Made by a program: the position numbers and the translations under genes. A stretch of DNA of 64,000 nucleotides from Adiantum capillus-veneris (lineage: Eukaryota; Streptophyta; Polypodiopsida; Polypodiales; Pteridaceae): contig CM043969.1 of NCBI GenBank assembly GCA_014529385.2, positions 68,646,676-68,710,675 of the forward strand, given 5' to 3'. Of this stretch, positions 35,039 to 46,169 are shown in pieces. A model generated the notes under the pieces. The model saw only the letters and a program-made list of their open reading frames with translations. It searched no databases and had not been told where the DNA came from. Position 1 is the first letter of the stretch; each line of letters opens with the position of its first letter.

Positions 35039-35096
35039 CCGTCCTCGTTGCAAAATCAAGTAGGCATAGTCGTATTCACACATACATCCATTGTCG

Positions 35097-35760
35097 CTAA
35101 AATTTGAGTCCCCTCAAATGGCTCAAACAACTGTTATAGAAAGGTTCAGGTACATAGGCTTCGTCTGTGCAATCCCTTTCTAAAATACATTCTTCTCGTT
35201 TTAAGCTCCCATTTTTTGAAGCTCTGCACATCCAAATAGGAGCGTCTTTGTTCAACCAAGAGGGAAGCTTAGTTTCAATCAAAGAGACTGAATCAAACTC
35301 TTGTATGGGCGTTTTCATGACATCTCTATAAGTGTGATCTTTTAGATTAACCCTTGTTATAGATCCCACTTGCTTCAAGTACAGATAATCGTTTCCCCAA
35401 TCTTGGATGAGCTGTACCTGTCGCATGAAAGGTCTTCCCAATATGATTTTGTAATTGATTTTCTTCCCAAAGTCTACTATGGAAAAAGTGTGTTGATATT
35501 CAATCCCACAGGAACTAACTATTACTTTTTCAAGCAGTCCTAAGGGTCTTTCAATGTGTCCCCCATCAGCCAATTACAATTTCATTTGAGTTTGTCTAAT
35601 GGCTGGTTGTCCCCAAGATTCCCATATTGTTTTTGTGGCTATGGCTATGCCTGCCCCATTATCCAGTATTGCCATGGTTTCTATGTCATTATATTTCATT
35701 GGAAGGGTGGTGTTCCCTTCTTTCCCTTCATAGCCTTTCTCCGACTTTGTTCATTGGAAT
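35097..35760 (-). pseudogene. A2 retropepsin-like protease
   Basis: Minus-strand: the active-site segment near 35,660 reads AILDNGAGIAI (D-N-G-A, where D-T/S-G-A is usual). After an in-frame TAA near 35,576, the flap and C-terminal part follow: ADGGHIERPLGLLEKVIV and KIILGRPFMRQVQLIQDWGN. The A1 protease has the same ILGRPFMR motif. It would mature gag-pol. The DNG triad and the stop make this copy nonfunctional. Confidence 0.75.
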
Positions 35761-35875
35761 AGATCAAATCTCTTTGTTGTTCATTTCGTGTTTCAATTTT
35801 CCCAAATTTTGTGCGATGAGCCCCGTTATCCCTATCTTCTCAAGAGTTTTTTGTAAATCATTCCATAAATATGGT

Positions 35876-36421
35876 CTAATTTTTAACAGTTCTCCCAAAG
35901 TAAGAGTGCATTGGATGGGTGTAGACATGATCGAATGAATTTTGTCTACTTCTAGGGTCTGTTCTGCTCTTTTTTACCTGAGTGGTCTTACACACTATGA
36001 ATTCATCTTTGTTATCTCCCAAGTAAGAGGGTAATGTTTTCAAGGTCAATGGTTTAGACATTCCGGAAGCCTCATATCCGCAATCCCCATACAAGGATTG
36101 TACATCCATGTCGCTATCATGAGGTAGGTTGTCTAACCAAACTTCCTCTATAGGAGCTGACTTTAGAGTTAGGCTCCCATCATTGATCTCTCTAGATTTT
36201 TCCCATAAGTGTTCTAGCCAGTCTTCCTCTACAAATGAAATTCCATCTAAGGCATCTTCGCTATCTGGAACTATAAGTTCTGGCTCTTTTGGTTCAATGT
36301 GGGGTTCTACCATCACTTTGAATTTTTCTTGATCGTCTCTTACCACAAGCTCCTCAGGTTTTGCCATACTTTCGAGCTTGGGTTTTTGTTTTTCTAGTAT
36401 CTCTTGAGTAATCCTTACCAA
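35876..36421 (-). pseudogene. A2 gag-protease acidic linker
   Basis: 181 codons. Acidic, Pro/Glu-rich (EPHIEPKEPELIVPDSEDAL) with conserved patches shared at DNA level with 11,030-11,600 of A1. No catalytic motif. It joins nucleocapsid to protease in the polyprotein. Confidence 0.6.
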
Positions 36422-36749
36422 ATTTTAATAAGCTTCAAGTTTAGTTGCTTCTATGTCTGGAGAAGGATAGTTTTTCCATTTGTTTTCCATGTTTTGGCTT
36501 GCTTTAAGTCCTGCTTGGTAGGCTTCCAAGGCTGCATTAATAGGCTAAAAAATTTTATCAATCAAAATTGATCCTCCAGATTTCATGGTTGTTTCTTTGA
36601 CTTCACTTCCAGTTTCTTTCACCTTTTCTTGGAATATTTTTTTTGCTTTCTTCTCGATTTCAGCCCGTTGTTTCTATTTTCTCATCTCATACCTTTTGCT
36701 TCTACTTCTTTTGGTCTTTTGAGAGGTAATTTTTGTATTCTCCAAATCA

Positions 36750-37211
36750 TTAGAGAATCGGTTCACTCTCAAATGAGCTATTAGGTATCACTTGGACTAC
36801 GTTCACTACTGTTTTACCCTTGTTTAAAGGATTTTTAGGACAATCTTCCGGGAAGTGTCCTCCCTTTTTGCAACATTGTATGCAATAAGCTTCAATCGGC
36901 TTGAGGTTTTTGTCAGGCTCTGGGCATTCATTTTTCCAATGATCATCTGCACCACAGTTATGACAGTTTCCCGTTCTTGGTTTAATCATGGGTCTTACCA
37001 TAGGAGGTCTAACACCTTGATTAGCCACATAGTTCATTGGTGCAAGCTCTGGTGGAGTATAAGTCACAGGTTCTTCCATTGGTGGTGGATGTGAGCTATA
37101 CCAATCTCCTTCTACCATTAGTGTAGATGGACTAGGCTCAGCATAGGGTGTAACGGGCACTAGTGCTTGTTCATCTATGACATCTTCTGAATGCATGTAC
37201 TTCATAGGCAT
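36750..37211 (-). pseudogene. A2 nucleocapsid with zinc knuckles
   Basis: 153 codons. A canonical knuckle, CHNCGADDHWKNEC (about residue 84), is followed by CIQCCKKGGHFPEDC (about residue 113), then a NVVQVIPNSS segment that also follows the knuckle in A1 and, in related form, in element E. It binds RNA for packaging. Confidence 0.8.
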
Positions 37212-37431
37212 TGCATTATATCTTGGATATGGAGGTTGTTGCCCAACACAGGTTGAGGTCTTTGCATACCATAGGTGGTCTTTGAGCTGGTGCCAGGTTA
37301 GGCTGGTATCTGTACATGGGTTGTCCTTGTGGCCTCATGCGCACGTACTAAACATTTCCATCATACTTTGGTTGGTAGTAGCACTCATTAGTCTCATGGT
37401 TGGTCAATTTACCCTTGATTGCATACCATTT

Positions 37432-38064
37432 CTATGGTCTAATTGGTTGTCCCTGTTGAGGTATCCCTGGCCCTGGTCCCTTCATAGGTGCTTTTTGCAT
37501 GTTATTTATCATGTCATTTATTCTTTTAAGCATGTCTTCTATGGTTGAAAGTGATGTTGAAGCAGCCGTTACCACTTGTGCTGGTTTAGTGGATGTTGTT
37601 TTCTCACTTTGGTTATCCTTAGGGACATCTTCTTTGTTGAAAATATCACAATTGTCTCCTAAGTCAATAGAATCCGACACACACTCTTCTAGGGTTGTAT
37701 GATTCTTACTATACAATATAGCATGAAGTTCTTTGTTTAGCAGTCCCTCTAGAAACGATGATACTAGTCGTTCTTTTGCAGGTATCTCTAGCTCTGGGCA
37801 TCTGGCAATGTATTGTTTCATCCGAGTTGCATAATCCCTGACAGACTCACCTTGTTTCTGTTTAAAGATGTAGATTTGAGCTACCGTATTGTGTTTGATC
37901 GCCATTTTAGAACAAGCAGCTACAAATCCTTGAGCTAATGTGTTCAAGTCTATGATTGACCTTGGTGGAATGTTTTGAAACCATGTCAATGCTTTTCCTT
38001 CTAATGTCATTCCAAACCCCTCCAATTGAGTATGGAAATGGAATATGCGTTCCGCTCTTAGCAC
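37432..38064 (-). pseudogene. A2 gag capsid-like domain
   Basis: 210 codons. Typical retrotransposon gag helices: LEGKALTWFQNIPPRSI, FKQKQGESVRDYATRMKQYI, CPELEIPAKERLVSSFLEGL. Forms the particle shell. The E gag has the same order of motifs (FKQKENESVR, CPRAELPTQARLM), so A2 and E belong to related families. A frameshift separates it from the upstream part. Confidence 0.85.
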
Positions 38065-38078
38065 TTGCTTAAAGCTTG

Positions 38079-38324
38079 CTAAGTGGTCGTATGGATCCCC
38101 TGATCCACTGTATTTTCTGACCCATTTTTGAAAATCAATTGGTTTGACGCGTCTATTTGGTTCAACTCCAGGTCTCCTGGCAGTTGGTCATGTTCCGAGT
38201 CCTTCAAACCAGTCTGTTGAAAATAGTGACTCATGTAGCCCTGGACTGGCCTTAGTGTCACCCGGTTTTCTGTGTGATGAGGTGATTTCGGGTTTCTTAA
38301 CATTACTCTCAGAAAACCTCTCAT
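38079..38324 (-). pseudogene. A2 gag, part preceding the capsid domain
   Basis: 81 codons in a different frame, linking the N-terminal region to the capsid-like domain. No domain recognised. Its position and strand make it part of the same decayed gag. Confidence 0.4.
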
Positions 38325-38367
38325 GGTGTTTGTCTCTTGGAATAGTTTCTGGTCCTTGGCCCCATAT

Positions 38368-39132
38368 TCAATACCTTATGGAATATCCATGATATTTGGT
38401 TTGTTCTACCTCCTCAGGAGTCATCATAACAAAGTTGTTGTTATAACAATCCCTAAACGGGTAGGTTGGTATATCTGTTGATCCCTTATCCTTGATCTTG
38501 AAGATATAGATGATCTTCATGGGCGTTAGTTGTCCTGATTTGGCATGCGAAGTCCACAGAAGATCTTTTACATTTCTATCCTCCCAACAATAGACTCCAA
38601 TCCTAGGAGTATCAGTACTAAGGCGTTTCAAAGGCTTCAAACCAACTTGATCGTATCCCTCAAATTCTAAAGTTGGTGGTCCTTCTTTTGTGGCCATATC
38701 TGAAATTATGGTATTTACTTCTAACCCCCATTTGTCTATCATGTCAGCGTTTTTGACTTGTAAATATTGATTTCTTTTTCTATCTATGTACATTTTTTCT
38801 TGTTTGTTTGCCCTGATTTCCTCTTCGAACTCAATACCATGGTCATCAATGCGAATAGCATACTCTTCATTAGGATCCAGGTAAACCTGAGCTCCATGGT
38901 GATTAGTCTTAAAAAAAGAGAATATATGCTTATCGCACATTGTCGTTCCACTTTCCAAATGAGTCGAATATGAAGACATTTTGGATGTTAAATCAGAAAA
39001 AGTGTATGAGACTTCTTCAAGGATAGTGTGGAAAGAATTGCCTTGATTCACGCTTTCTTTGGTGGATACTCTACTCGAGGTTTCTCCAAATATGCCTTGA
39101 TTTCCTAGTACACGACCAGATCTAAGGTTCAT
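38368..39132 (-). pseudogene. A2 gag N-terminal region
   Basis: 254 codons starting MNLRSGRVLGNQ, the usual gag start of many plant Ty3 elements. The rest is of mixed composition (GVYCWEDRNVKDLLW, PMKIIYIFKIKDKGS) without a known fold. Element E has a comparable separate N-terminal ORF. Only 55 bp of leader remain before the chromovirus LTR at 39,188. Confidence 0.65.
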
Positions 39133-39187
39133 AAAGACTTGTGAAGCCCTAGATAGAGTACTTACTGTCGGATTGACTTGTTGTCAA

Positions 39188-40776
39188 TGTAACATTTAAT
39201 GGCCTAAAAACTTGTGTGTAGTGGAAATTAGCATGAACATAGTGGGCATTTCATTAGAATAGATTCCTAATGAGAATTACAAGAGTGCTTGGGTGGAGAG
39301 AGCAAAAAAAAGCATAACACCTAGTTAGATAGCATGAACAATACTTTCAAAAGAGAGAGAAATTAAGCTATTGACAATAGTTGAGGACCAGATTTGCATG
39401 GAGCCGGTCCCCCCTCCAAAAGGCTTTGTATTATGGTTTCTCCCATCAAGAGAGACATTGTATAATACAATTCTTTGTGTTCCTTCAAGACTAGCTAGTG
39501 CAATGAAGATGAAAGCTTCATGCACTAAGCAAAACACTTAGCAAACACAATATCAATTATCCTCGGTCTCAGACCCAAGACCTCACACACCTTCAAAGAT
39601 GGTGAGAGATAGCAGGGTATGAGATTAGATTGAGAGGAAGAAGGAGTATCTTACGAGAAATATGTACATCTCCTCACATAATCACTCATATTAGCATAGC
39701 TTAGCTTAGTAATTAGCATGGTAGAGGAGATGAACATGCATTGAAGCTTGGCTCTTGGTTGGATTTGCATCACAAAGCCAAGAGTTGTTGGTGTAGGCCT
39801 CCCTTCTCACAAGCTTGGAGTAGGTGGTAAGATTTCCATTAAAGCTTGAGAAGGAGAGAGAGTCTTCTTTACTTCACACATGAGATTGTGTGAGTGTGTG
39901 TGTGATAATGCCTTGAAAAAATCCACCCCCTCTCTCTCTCTCTCTCGGGCGAGCCCTCTTGCTAATTGCTCTTGCTATCCTCCCATTGGACCTCCCCAGG
40001 GCTAGCCAATGACTATTAAGCAGCATAAGTGATAGCCTTCAGACATGTGTCCCCCTTTCCCCTTTTGTAAGAGCTTTACTTAATTTAATAATTCAACTAA
40101 ACTCTCATTGGACCCCTTTGCCTCTTGGCCAATAGGATTCAGGCAAGCCATTGGGCTGCTGAATGCTCATTGGACCCCTTGGGAGACTGTCCAATAGTCT
40201 TCTAGAGGACTTAATTCTCATTGGTTTTTTTATTAAGTGTTTTTAAATTAATTAAGCTAGATTTACTCTAGCCTAATTCTCATTGGTCCACCTCCAAGGC
40301 CATCCAATAGGAATTGGGTACACCTTGTGGGCATCTGGCCTAGGGAGCTGACATGTGTCCCTCATTCCCTTTGTGTAAAGGGAGCTTGTGTGTGTGTGTG
40401 GATTTCTCTGTCATCCCCTACATGCAAGGCTCGCCCCCTCCCAAGTAGAGATAGCAAAGACTTTTTTGTACACACACAAAGCATCCAATTCCATTAAGGT
40501 TGACCTTTGGAGAGAACTTTTGAATTTTGGAACCTTAGCATTTTGGAAGTCTTAATGGGCTAAACCTTAGGGTCTTTTTAGCCGTGTTGCACATGGCTCT
40601 TTTGCAGATGACCCCCTCTTTGGATCCCTATTTTCCCTCCTTTCAATCCCTATTGTGGCCGGTCTGCTAGCTTAACCAATATTCTAGCTTTTTCTCCCCT
40701 GGCACTTCCCCATATTAAATCATCAGTTTAACATGAGAAAATCATTTAGGAGAATTAGATATTGATTATTGTGACA
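39188..40776 (-). repeat. 3' LTR of a chromovirus (family C, copy C1)
   Basis: On the minus strand it begins TGTCACAATAATC right after a purine tract and ends ATGTTACA at 39,188, about 1.59 kb. A collinear copy in the opposite orientation lies at 44,599-46,237. The frame at 39,537-39,325 and its counterpart at 45,832-46,047 share residues (SLDGR, near-identical flanks) only because both are LTR sequence. Its left end abuts A2's gag leader. Confidence 0.75.
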
Positions 40777-40791
40777 TTACCTCTCTCTTGA
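40777..40791 (-). promoter_or_regulatory. Polypurine tract of the chromovirus
   Basis: CAAGAGAGAGGTAA on the minus strand, immediately 5' of the LTR start. Confidence 0.65.
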
Positions 40792-41149
40792 AATCATAGT
40801 CGTCCTCGACTATGGTGTAGAGAAGATAAAGCATATTCATGAGTCCTTTCCTTAGCGGGTAGAGGATCCCTATGTTACCCTACCACATCATTCCACAATG
40901 GATGACTAGTACATTTGGTGCTTGAGAGCCTGAGGCTGCCGCAAGCATGTCTGCACATTAGTCCTATCAATCATCCATAGTAGAGTGACAAGCTCTACTT
41001 GGTGTTTGGGAGACGTTGTCTCCGCAAACTTGATCTAAGCATGCATACTACTTCATTTTTGTGCACAATAAAGAAAAAGAGAGTCTTATAAGACAAAAAC
41101 TTTGTTCATTTTTAACATTTTGTACATTTGCTTACTCTTGGGAAGCATT
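40792..41149 (-). other. Chromovirus 3' untranslated part
   Basis: Between the chromodomain end and the purine tract. No frame recognised. Confidence 0.45.
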
Positions 41150-41449
41150 GTAAGCATTGACAAGGTTTAGGTTATCCTTTAATTGTATGCCTTGCATCCA
41201 TCTAGCATCTTCAAAAGGATAATTCTTAAACTTAATAAGATATCATCGGATAGTCTTACGGTCTCTTAGTACCTTGTCTTCATGTCGGAGAATGGACTCG
41301 GGCTGCAGCACCTCCTCTTGGTCCTCGATCTCCGGTGGGTCTTCAATAGTTGGTTCTTGAGGTGGCTCTCCTTTGTAAGGCTTTAATAGGCTCACATGGA
41401 AAGCATTGTGTATGAGCCAATGATTGGGCAACTTCAGTTGATAGGCCAT
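41150..41449 (-). pseudogene. Chromovirus integrase C-terminus with chromodomain
   Basis: The open part (41,449-41,243) carries the integrase-to-chromodomain junction: LPNHWLIHNAFHVSLLKPY is the PxxxxIHxVFHVSxLKxY motif of chromoviruses. After an in-frame TGA near 41,240 the frame continues YLIKFKNYPFEDARWM, a chromodomain core (usual YLVKWKGYP-E-TWE). Chromodomains steer integration to marked chromatin (family knowledge). Confidence 0.85.
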
Positions 41450-41571
41450 CTCATTGATTGGCCTAAGAATCTAGAAGGGACCATAGTACCTTTTTGCTAG
41501 TTTAGCATAGTACTTTTGGTGTCCCATAGGATTCTTGCCCGTCGTGTGCCTTAATTGAGCCTTGGGAAACT

Positions 41572-41997
41572 TTAATAAGACCCAATCATTTTCTTTAAAG
41601 GTTTGGGATCTTCTGTGCTTGTCAGCAGCAACCTTTTGCCTTTGCTGTGAGGTAGAGATAGCATCCTTAATCTTTTGAAAAGATTCTTGTAGGTCCCGGC
41701 TATACTCATCTGCAGAGTGAAGATCTTCCCATGTACCTTAAGTAGAAAGGGACTTTTTGATCTTCCCTCAATTACCTCGATAGGTGCTTTTCCCGTGGAA
41801 GTATGTACAGTGTTATTGTAAGCATACTCCACTAAGGGTAAGTACTTCTCCCATTGGGATCTTTGATCTACTTCCGTTACATAGGCTTTTAGTAGATCGA
41901 GAATGGTTAGGTTAGCTATGTCACTTTGGCCATCTGTTTGTGGATGATAGGCCGAAGAGAAGTTTAGCCTTGTCCCTAAATTCTCAAAGAGACCCAT
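41572..41997 (-). pseudogene. Chromovirus integrase core, 3' part
   Basis: 141 codons. SSAYHPQTDGQSDIANLTI holds the integrase HPQTDGQ-E region, where the third catalytic residue (usual E in QTDGQTE) reads D. WEKYLPLVEYAYNNTVHTSTGKAPIE is the conserved segment after it. The sequence is cut at about 42,001, where unrelated plus-strand copia sequence begins. RT, RNase H and the rest of integrase are missing. Confidence 0.85.
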
Positions 41998-42003
41998 GAT
42001 GTT

Positions 42004-43260
42004 GAGAAGCCTCTGTCTTTTGATGAAGCACAGAATTTAGAAAATTGGATGGTCGGCGTGCAATTAGAATATGATGCACTTATAGAAAATGACACATGGA
42101 CTTTATGTGATTTGCCTTCTGGCAAAAAGGCCATTGATACGAAGTGGGTTTACAAGTGGGCTTTGTATGGGTTGAAGCAATCTCCTCGTGCTTGGTATGA
42201 GAAAGCTGACACTCATTTGGTTAAACGAGGCTTTCGTAACAGTCCAACAGAAAGCACATTGTATGTAAAGCGTGAGGGTGATGTACTTCTCATTGTGTTT
42301 CTTTATGTCGATGATTTGCTGATCACTGGACCAAATGAGAGACATATTGCTGAATTTAAGGCTGATTTGAATGCTACTTTCAAGATGAAAGATTTGGGGC
42401 TGCTGCATCATTACTTGGGTATACAGTTTAAGCAGTGTGATGGTGGTATTGCCTTGTGTCAGAAAAGCTACATAGAGACATTGCTATGTAAGTTTGGACT
42501 TGAGGATTGCAAACCTATTGCCACCCACTCCCATGGAAATAGGTTTGAAGTTGAGTCTACATGATGCTGGCGATCCTGCTGATTTCACTCTTTACCAAAC
42601 TGTTGTTGGCTGCCTCATTTATGTATGAAACACGAGGCCAGATATTCAGTTTACAGTCTCACAGGTCAGCAGATTTATGCATAGCCTAGGATCTAAGCAT
42701 TGGCAGGCTGTTAAGAAGATTTTACGCTACCTTAGTGGCACTTTACATCTTGGTTTGTTTTATCCCAAGGGGGGGTCATTGGCGCCAGACTTACATGCTT
42801 TTTCGGACACAGAGGGCTGGTTGTTTTGACACGCGAGTGTCCACAAGTGGTTTTTGTTTCATGCTTGGCAGTTCATGTATATCATGGTTGAGCAAGAAGC
42901 AACCTACTGTGGCCACTTCGAGTTGTGAGGCTGAGTACAGGGCAGTCTTCACAGCTACGGTTTAGTGTGTATGGCTCAAACACCTTATGGCTGATTTGGG
43001 TGTTGGATAGGACACTACCAACATTATCTACACTGACAGTTAGAGCACATTGGCAGTTGCGAGGAACCCAGTTTTTCATGCTCGCACAAAGCACATTGAG
43101 GTGCATTACCACTATGTCAGGGAGAGGCTCTCAGGAGGAGAGATCAGCTTGGCTTATGTGCCAACATAGGACAACCTTACAGATCTTTTCACAAAGGCAT
43201 TATCTCATGAGAAGCTTGAAGCTTTCCGCAAAGCTTTGGGCTTACTCCCCTTTGTGGACT
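42004..43260 (+). pseudogene. Ty1/copia RT-RNase H fragment with internal deletion
   Basis: It starts abruptly within the copia RT (VEKPLSFDEAQNLENW), reads to TKWVYK and then jumps to LYGLKQSPRAWYEK, so about 100 residues of the RT fingers/palm are deleted. FLYVDDLLITG (YVDD catalytic box) is present. After 42,564 the frame breaks, but RNase H motifs continue: [45 protein letters not shown], with a stop near 43,260. It is unrelated by insertion to the complete copia at 49.2 kb. Confidence 0.85.
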
Positions 43261-43264
43261 GATC

Positions 43265-43504
43265 ATGTCCTCTGGGCATGGCACTTCCCTTTACTCATGT
43301 GCCAGCTCTCGTTCACCGCATCACTCCAGGGGCATTTTTCCCCTCTTTAGGAGGTTTTTCCCCCCGAGCATTGTATATACACCCATCACTCTAGGGATAT
43401 CCATCTTTCCATTGCACACTAAGTAATACACTCTCTATTGTGTGCCTTGAGCTTCCTTCGTCTTCTCCAAGCTGTGTGCGTTTCTCTGCAACCCTAATTC
43501 CAAC
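43265..43504 (+). repeat. Possible LTR of the copia fragment
   Basis: Directly after the RNase H stop, the segment from TGTCCTCTGGGC to CCAACA has TG...CA ends and a TATA-like TTGTATATACACC (43,370). There is no second copy in the window, so the boundaries are a guess. Confidence 0.3.
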
Positions 43505-43722
43505 ATTCATTGAGCTTATCAGTGCAGTTTTTTGAGAAGTTGCACTCCACAAGATTATTCATCGACACCTTCACACCTTGTCAATGGGCAATGTTTTGAG
43601 ATGCTACTTGGAGTGCCATGTCTGCCTGCACCTATTCCCTGCTGCCCACAACGTCTTGAGAGACTGCGAGTGCCATGCCTTGCCAGTGCCAAGAGCTCTT
43701 CTAGCCCGCCTAGGACTCGCAT
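43505..43722. other. Junction DNA, probably copia leader on the minus strand
   Basis: Lies inside of the PBS at 43,723-43,738, so on the minus strand it would be the leader of that copia element. No protein motif recognised. Confidence 0.35.
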
Positions 43723-43738
43723 GGGAGCTCTAATACCA
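43723..43738 (-). promoter_or_regulatory. Copia primer-binding site
   Basis: Minus strand TGGTATTAGAGCTCCC, one change from the TGGTATCAGAGC PBS complementary to initiator methionine tRNA that most plant copia elements use (family knowledge). It lies 1 nt inside an LTR end. Confidence 0.8.
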
Positions 43739-43739
43739 G

Positions 43740-43989
43740 TGTTGGGTGGCGAGGCTATGGTGGTTTCTACCTTGGGAAGCCATGTCGAGAGAGAGAAACA
43801 ACAGAACGAGAGAGAGAGGAGAGACTCGACACAACAATACAACAAAGCACGCTATATGTGATTAATCAAAGCTTTATATATACAATTAAATATTTCCATG
43901 CACACTTCTAAATGGAGTGGAGTTCTTTTGCATGATCCATAAGGGGTAATTCCCACGGACTGACGCCTCTTGGGCTTGGAAACACAACA
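43740..43989 (-). repeat. Small copia LTR (250 bp), minus orientation
   Basis: Ends TGTTG...CAACA, next to the PBS. A TATA box (TGTATATATAAAG on the minus strand) is near 43,876. Its internal region is missing beyond about 200 bp, and no partner LTR is seen. Confidence 0.65.
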
Positions 43990-44329
43990 TAATTAACTTG
44001 ATTAGAACGATGATTCCACCTCTTATAGGGGGATTGAACATACATTACACATCAAATGTTAGTGGTAAGGTTAGTAAACTTAGTTAAAAATGAGTAAAAA
44101 TTAGCATGGAATTAGTATAATTAGCATGGAAATGAAGCGAAATTAGCAAGGGTTAGTGAGAAATTAGTAAAATTGGGGGTTTGCGGTATTCATAACTCAA
44201 AAATTAGCTTTCATTACTTGCATACACAATCAAATCAAACCAAAATTGAGTTACATACACTCAAAACCAATGAGATTAATAGTGAAAATTACTCTACTCT
44301 AAACATCCTATACTCACTAGCTTAGGTTA

Positions 44330-44351
44330 TCGATCCCCGGCAACGGCGCCA
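44330..44351 (-). promoter_or_regulatory. Gypsy primer-binding site
   Basis: Minus strand TGGCGCCGTTGCCGGGGA followed by TCGAT, preceded by an LTR end AACA-TT. This sequence is complementary to the 3' acceptor and T-arm of a tRNA, commonly given as tRNA-Asp for Athila-type elements (family knowledge). Confidence 0.85.
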
Positions 44352-45388
44352 AATGTTGAAGGCAGTCATAGCATAATCTAATCAACCAAAGACCAACAAA
44401 ATTATCAATCCTAGGATTTTCAACCCGGCTAGGGCATGGAAGCACGAGCATCATCGGATGTGTTGAATGAGAGGATTCAAGAGAATTCTCTTCCAATGCA
44501 ATAGAGATTAGCCATGAATCACTAACTCTAATCACATCATCAATCAAGCATCACCTACACAGATTAAGCCTGCCAAAGTCCAACTTGCTATAGACTAGTG
44601 TCATAAAATATAATATCTAACTTTATCAAATGATTTTCTCATATTAAATTGATCATTTAATACGGGAAGATAAAAGGGAAACAAGAGTTAGAATATAGAT
44701 ATGTGCTTCTAGACCTATCTCAATAGGGGATCAAAAGGAGAAATGGTTTCATCTCAATAGAGGTCCAAAAGGAGATGGTCTACCAAAGAGCAATGTGCAA
44801 TAAGTGCTTCTAGATTTACCTCAGCAAAGCACCAAGAGGAGAGATAGATACATCTCAATAGGGGTCCAAAAGGAGGTAGTCTATCAAAGAGCAATTTGCA
44901 TCTGATGGAGCTTAAAATACCTTAGGGTTAGCTTCATTAAATACCTTCAAAAGTTAGTGTTAAAAAGTCCTTTGACCTTAGGCAAGCTAGGGCTAACCTT
45001 GAGGTGGGAGTCCTACCCAAGCATGAGATGCTAAGATGCTTAAAGTGGTTGTGGGAACCTTGCCCAAAGCTTTAGGGTTATTTTTATGCTTAAATGACTA
45101 AGGTTCTTAAAGTGTTTAATTCAAAGATAAACTCTCAAGAGGCATAAAATGTTTTCATGCTTGATTGACTAAGTGCTTGAAGTATTCCATTCAAACCAAA
45201 TGACTTAATAAGCATAAACGACACATGTTCAAATGATCCTCCACATGTGTCCCTCATGATGTGATTGAATCCTATTGGATAGATTTTAAAGGGGCCCAAC
45301 GAGAATTTAGATACATAAAAATAAATAATTAAGTTCTTTCTCTTAGAGAGGAAAAAGAGGACACATGTCCAAATGAGATAATTGAATA

Positions 45389-45392
<4 letters not shown>

Positions 45393-45429
<37 letters not shown>

Positions 45430-45440
45430 GGGGGGGGGGG
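45393..45440. repeat. (GA)n followed by a 22-base G run
   Basis: About 26 bp of GA dinucleotide, then 22 consecutive G (45,419-45,440) within the solo LTR just before its TATA-like box. The related LTR at 39.9 kb has only five G in this place. The run could form a G-quadruplex on the plus strand. Confidence 0.9.
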
Positions 45441-46045
45441 AATATAAATGTGTGGACCAAGCATGAGAGGGGGTATACTCTCCCCCACATACACACACAT
45501 TCTCTCATTGTGTTGAGTGCAAAGTGTAAGAGCTCCATCTCCTTCTCCAAGCTTGTTGAGAAGTGGAGAGCCTACACCGACAATCTTGGCTATGGAATGC
45601 AAATCCAACCAAGAGCCATGCTTCAATGCTTAAGCTTTCCATCTTCTTCATCTTCATTACTATGCTATTATGCTATGCTAAGAAATAAGAGTGATAATAA
45701 GTGAGAAACTACTTCTTTCTCCTGTGAATGATTCTTCTTTCCTTCCCTACCTTCATTCCCCACTAGCTCTCTCCACCTTCAAAGGTGTTTGAGGCCTTGG
45801 GATAGTTAATGATTTTTGCAAAGTTTATGTTATGCTTGTGATGCATGAAGCTTTCCATCTTCATAGCATCACCAAGGTCACAAGGAACACAAAGATTGTA
45901 TTGTACCAAGTCTCTCTTGATGGGAGAATCTATAATACAAATGCCTTTTGGAGGGGGGACCGGGCTCCAAGTAAATCCGGTCCTCAACTATTCATGTTCT
46001 CTAATACTCTCTCTCTTGCAAAAGTATTGTTATGCCAAGTTAATT

Positions 46046-46169
46046 AAGTATTATGTTCATGTTACTACCATCAATTAAGTTCACTCTCTATGTTCTCAAA
46101 GTCAATCAAGTGCTATGTTCATGTTGCTACCATCAATTAAGTTCACTCTCTATGTTTTCAAAGTAACCT
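46046..46169. repeat. 62-bp tandem duplication inside the solo LTR
   Basis: AAGTATTATGTTCATGTTAC and the following CATCAATTAAGTTCACTCTC recur exactly 62 bp later with few changes. Confidence 0.9.

Noticed and set aside
29206-35043. 5-bp target duplication for element N
   Set aside because: Only four bases (CCGT) match. The fifth differs on both sides, so I report 4 bp and leave the exact length open.
39325-39537. Short protein shared with 45,832-46,047 (SLDGR-containing)
   Set aside because: Both frames lie inside two copies of the same LTR. Similarity is explained by the repeat and no start context or domain supports a gene.
43532-43861. Plus-strand 109-codon frame
   Set aside because: It overlaps a copia PBS and LTR in the opposite orientation and has no domain.
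44330-44351. tRNA gene suggested by a T-arm and CCA-like sequence
   Set aside because: Only the acceptor/T-arm complement is present, directly beside an LTR end, so it is a primer-binding site. The same holds at 4,896, 16,985 and 58,618.
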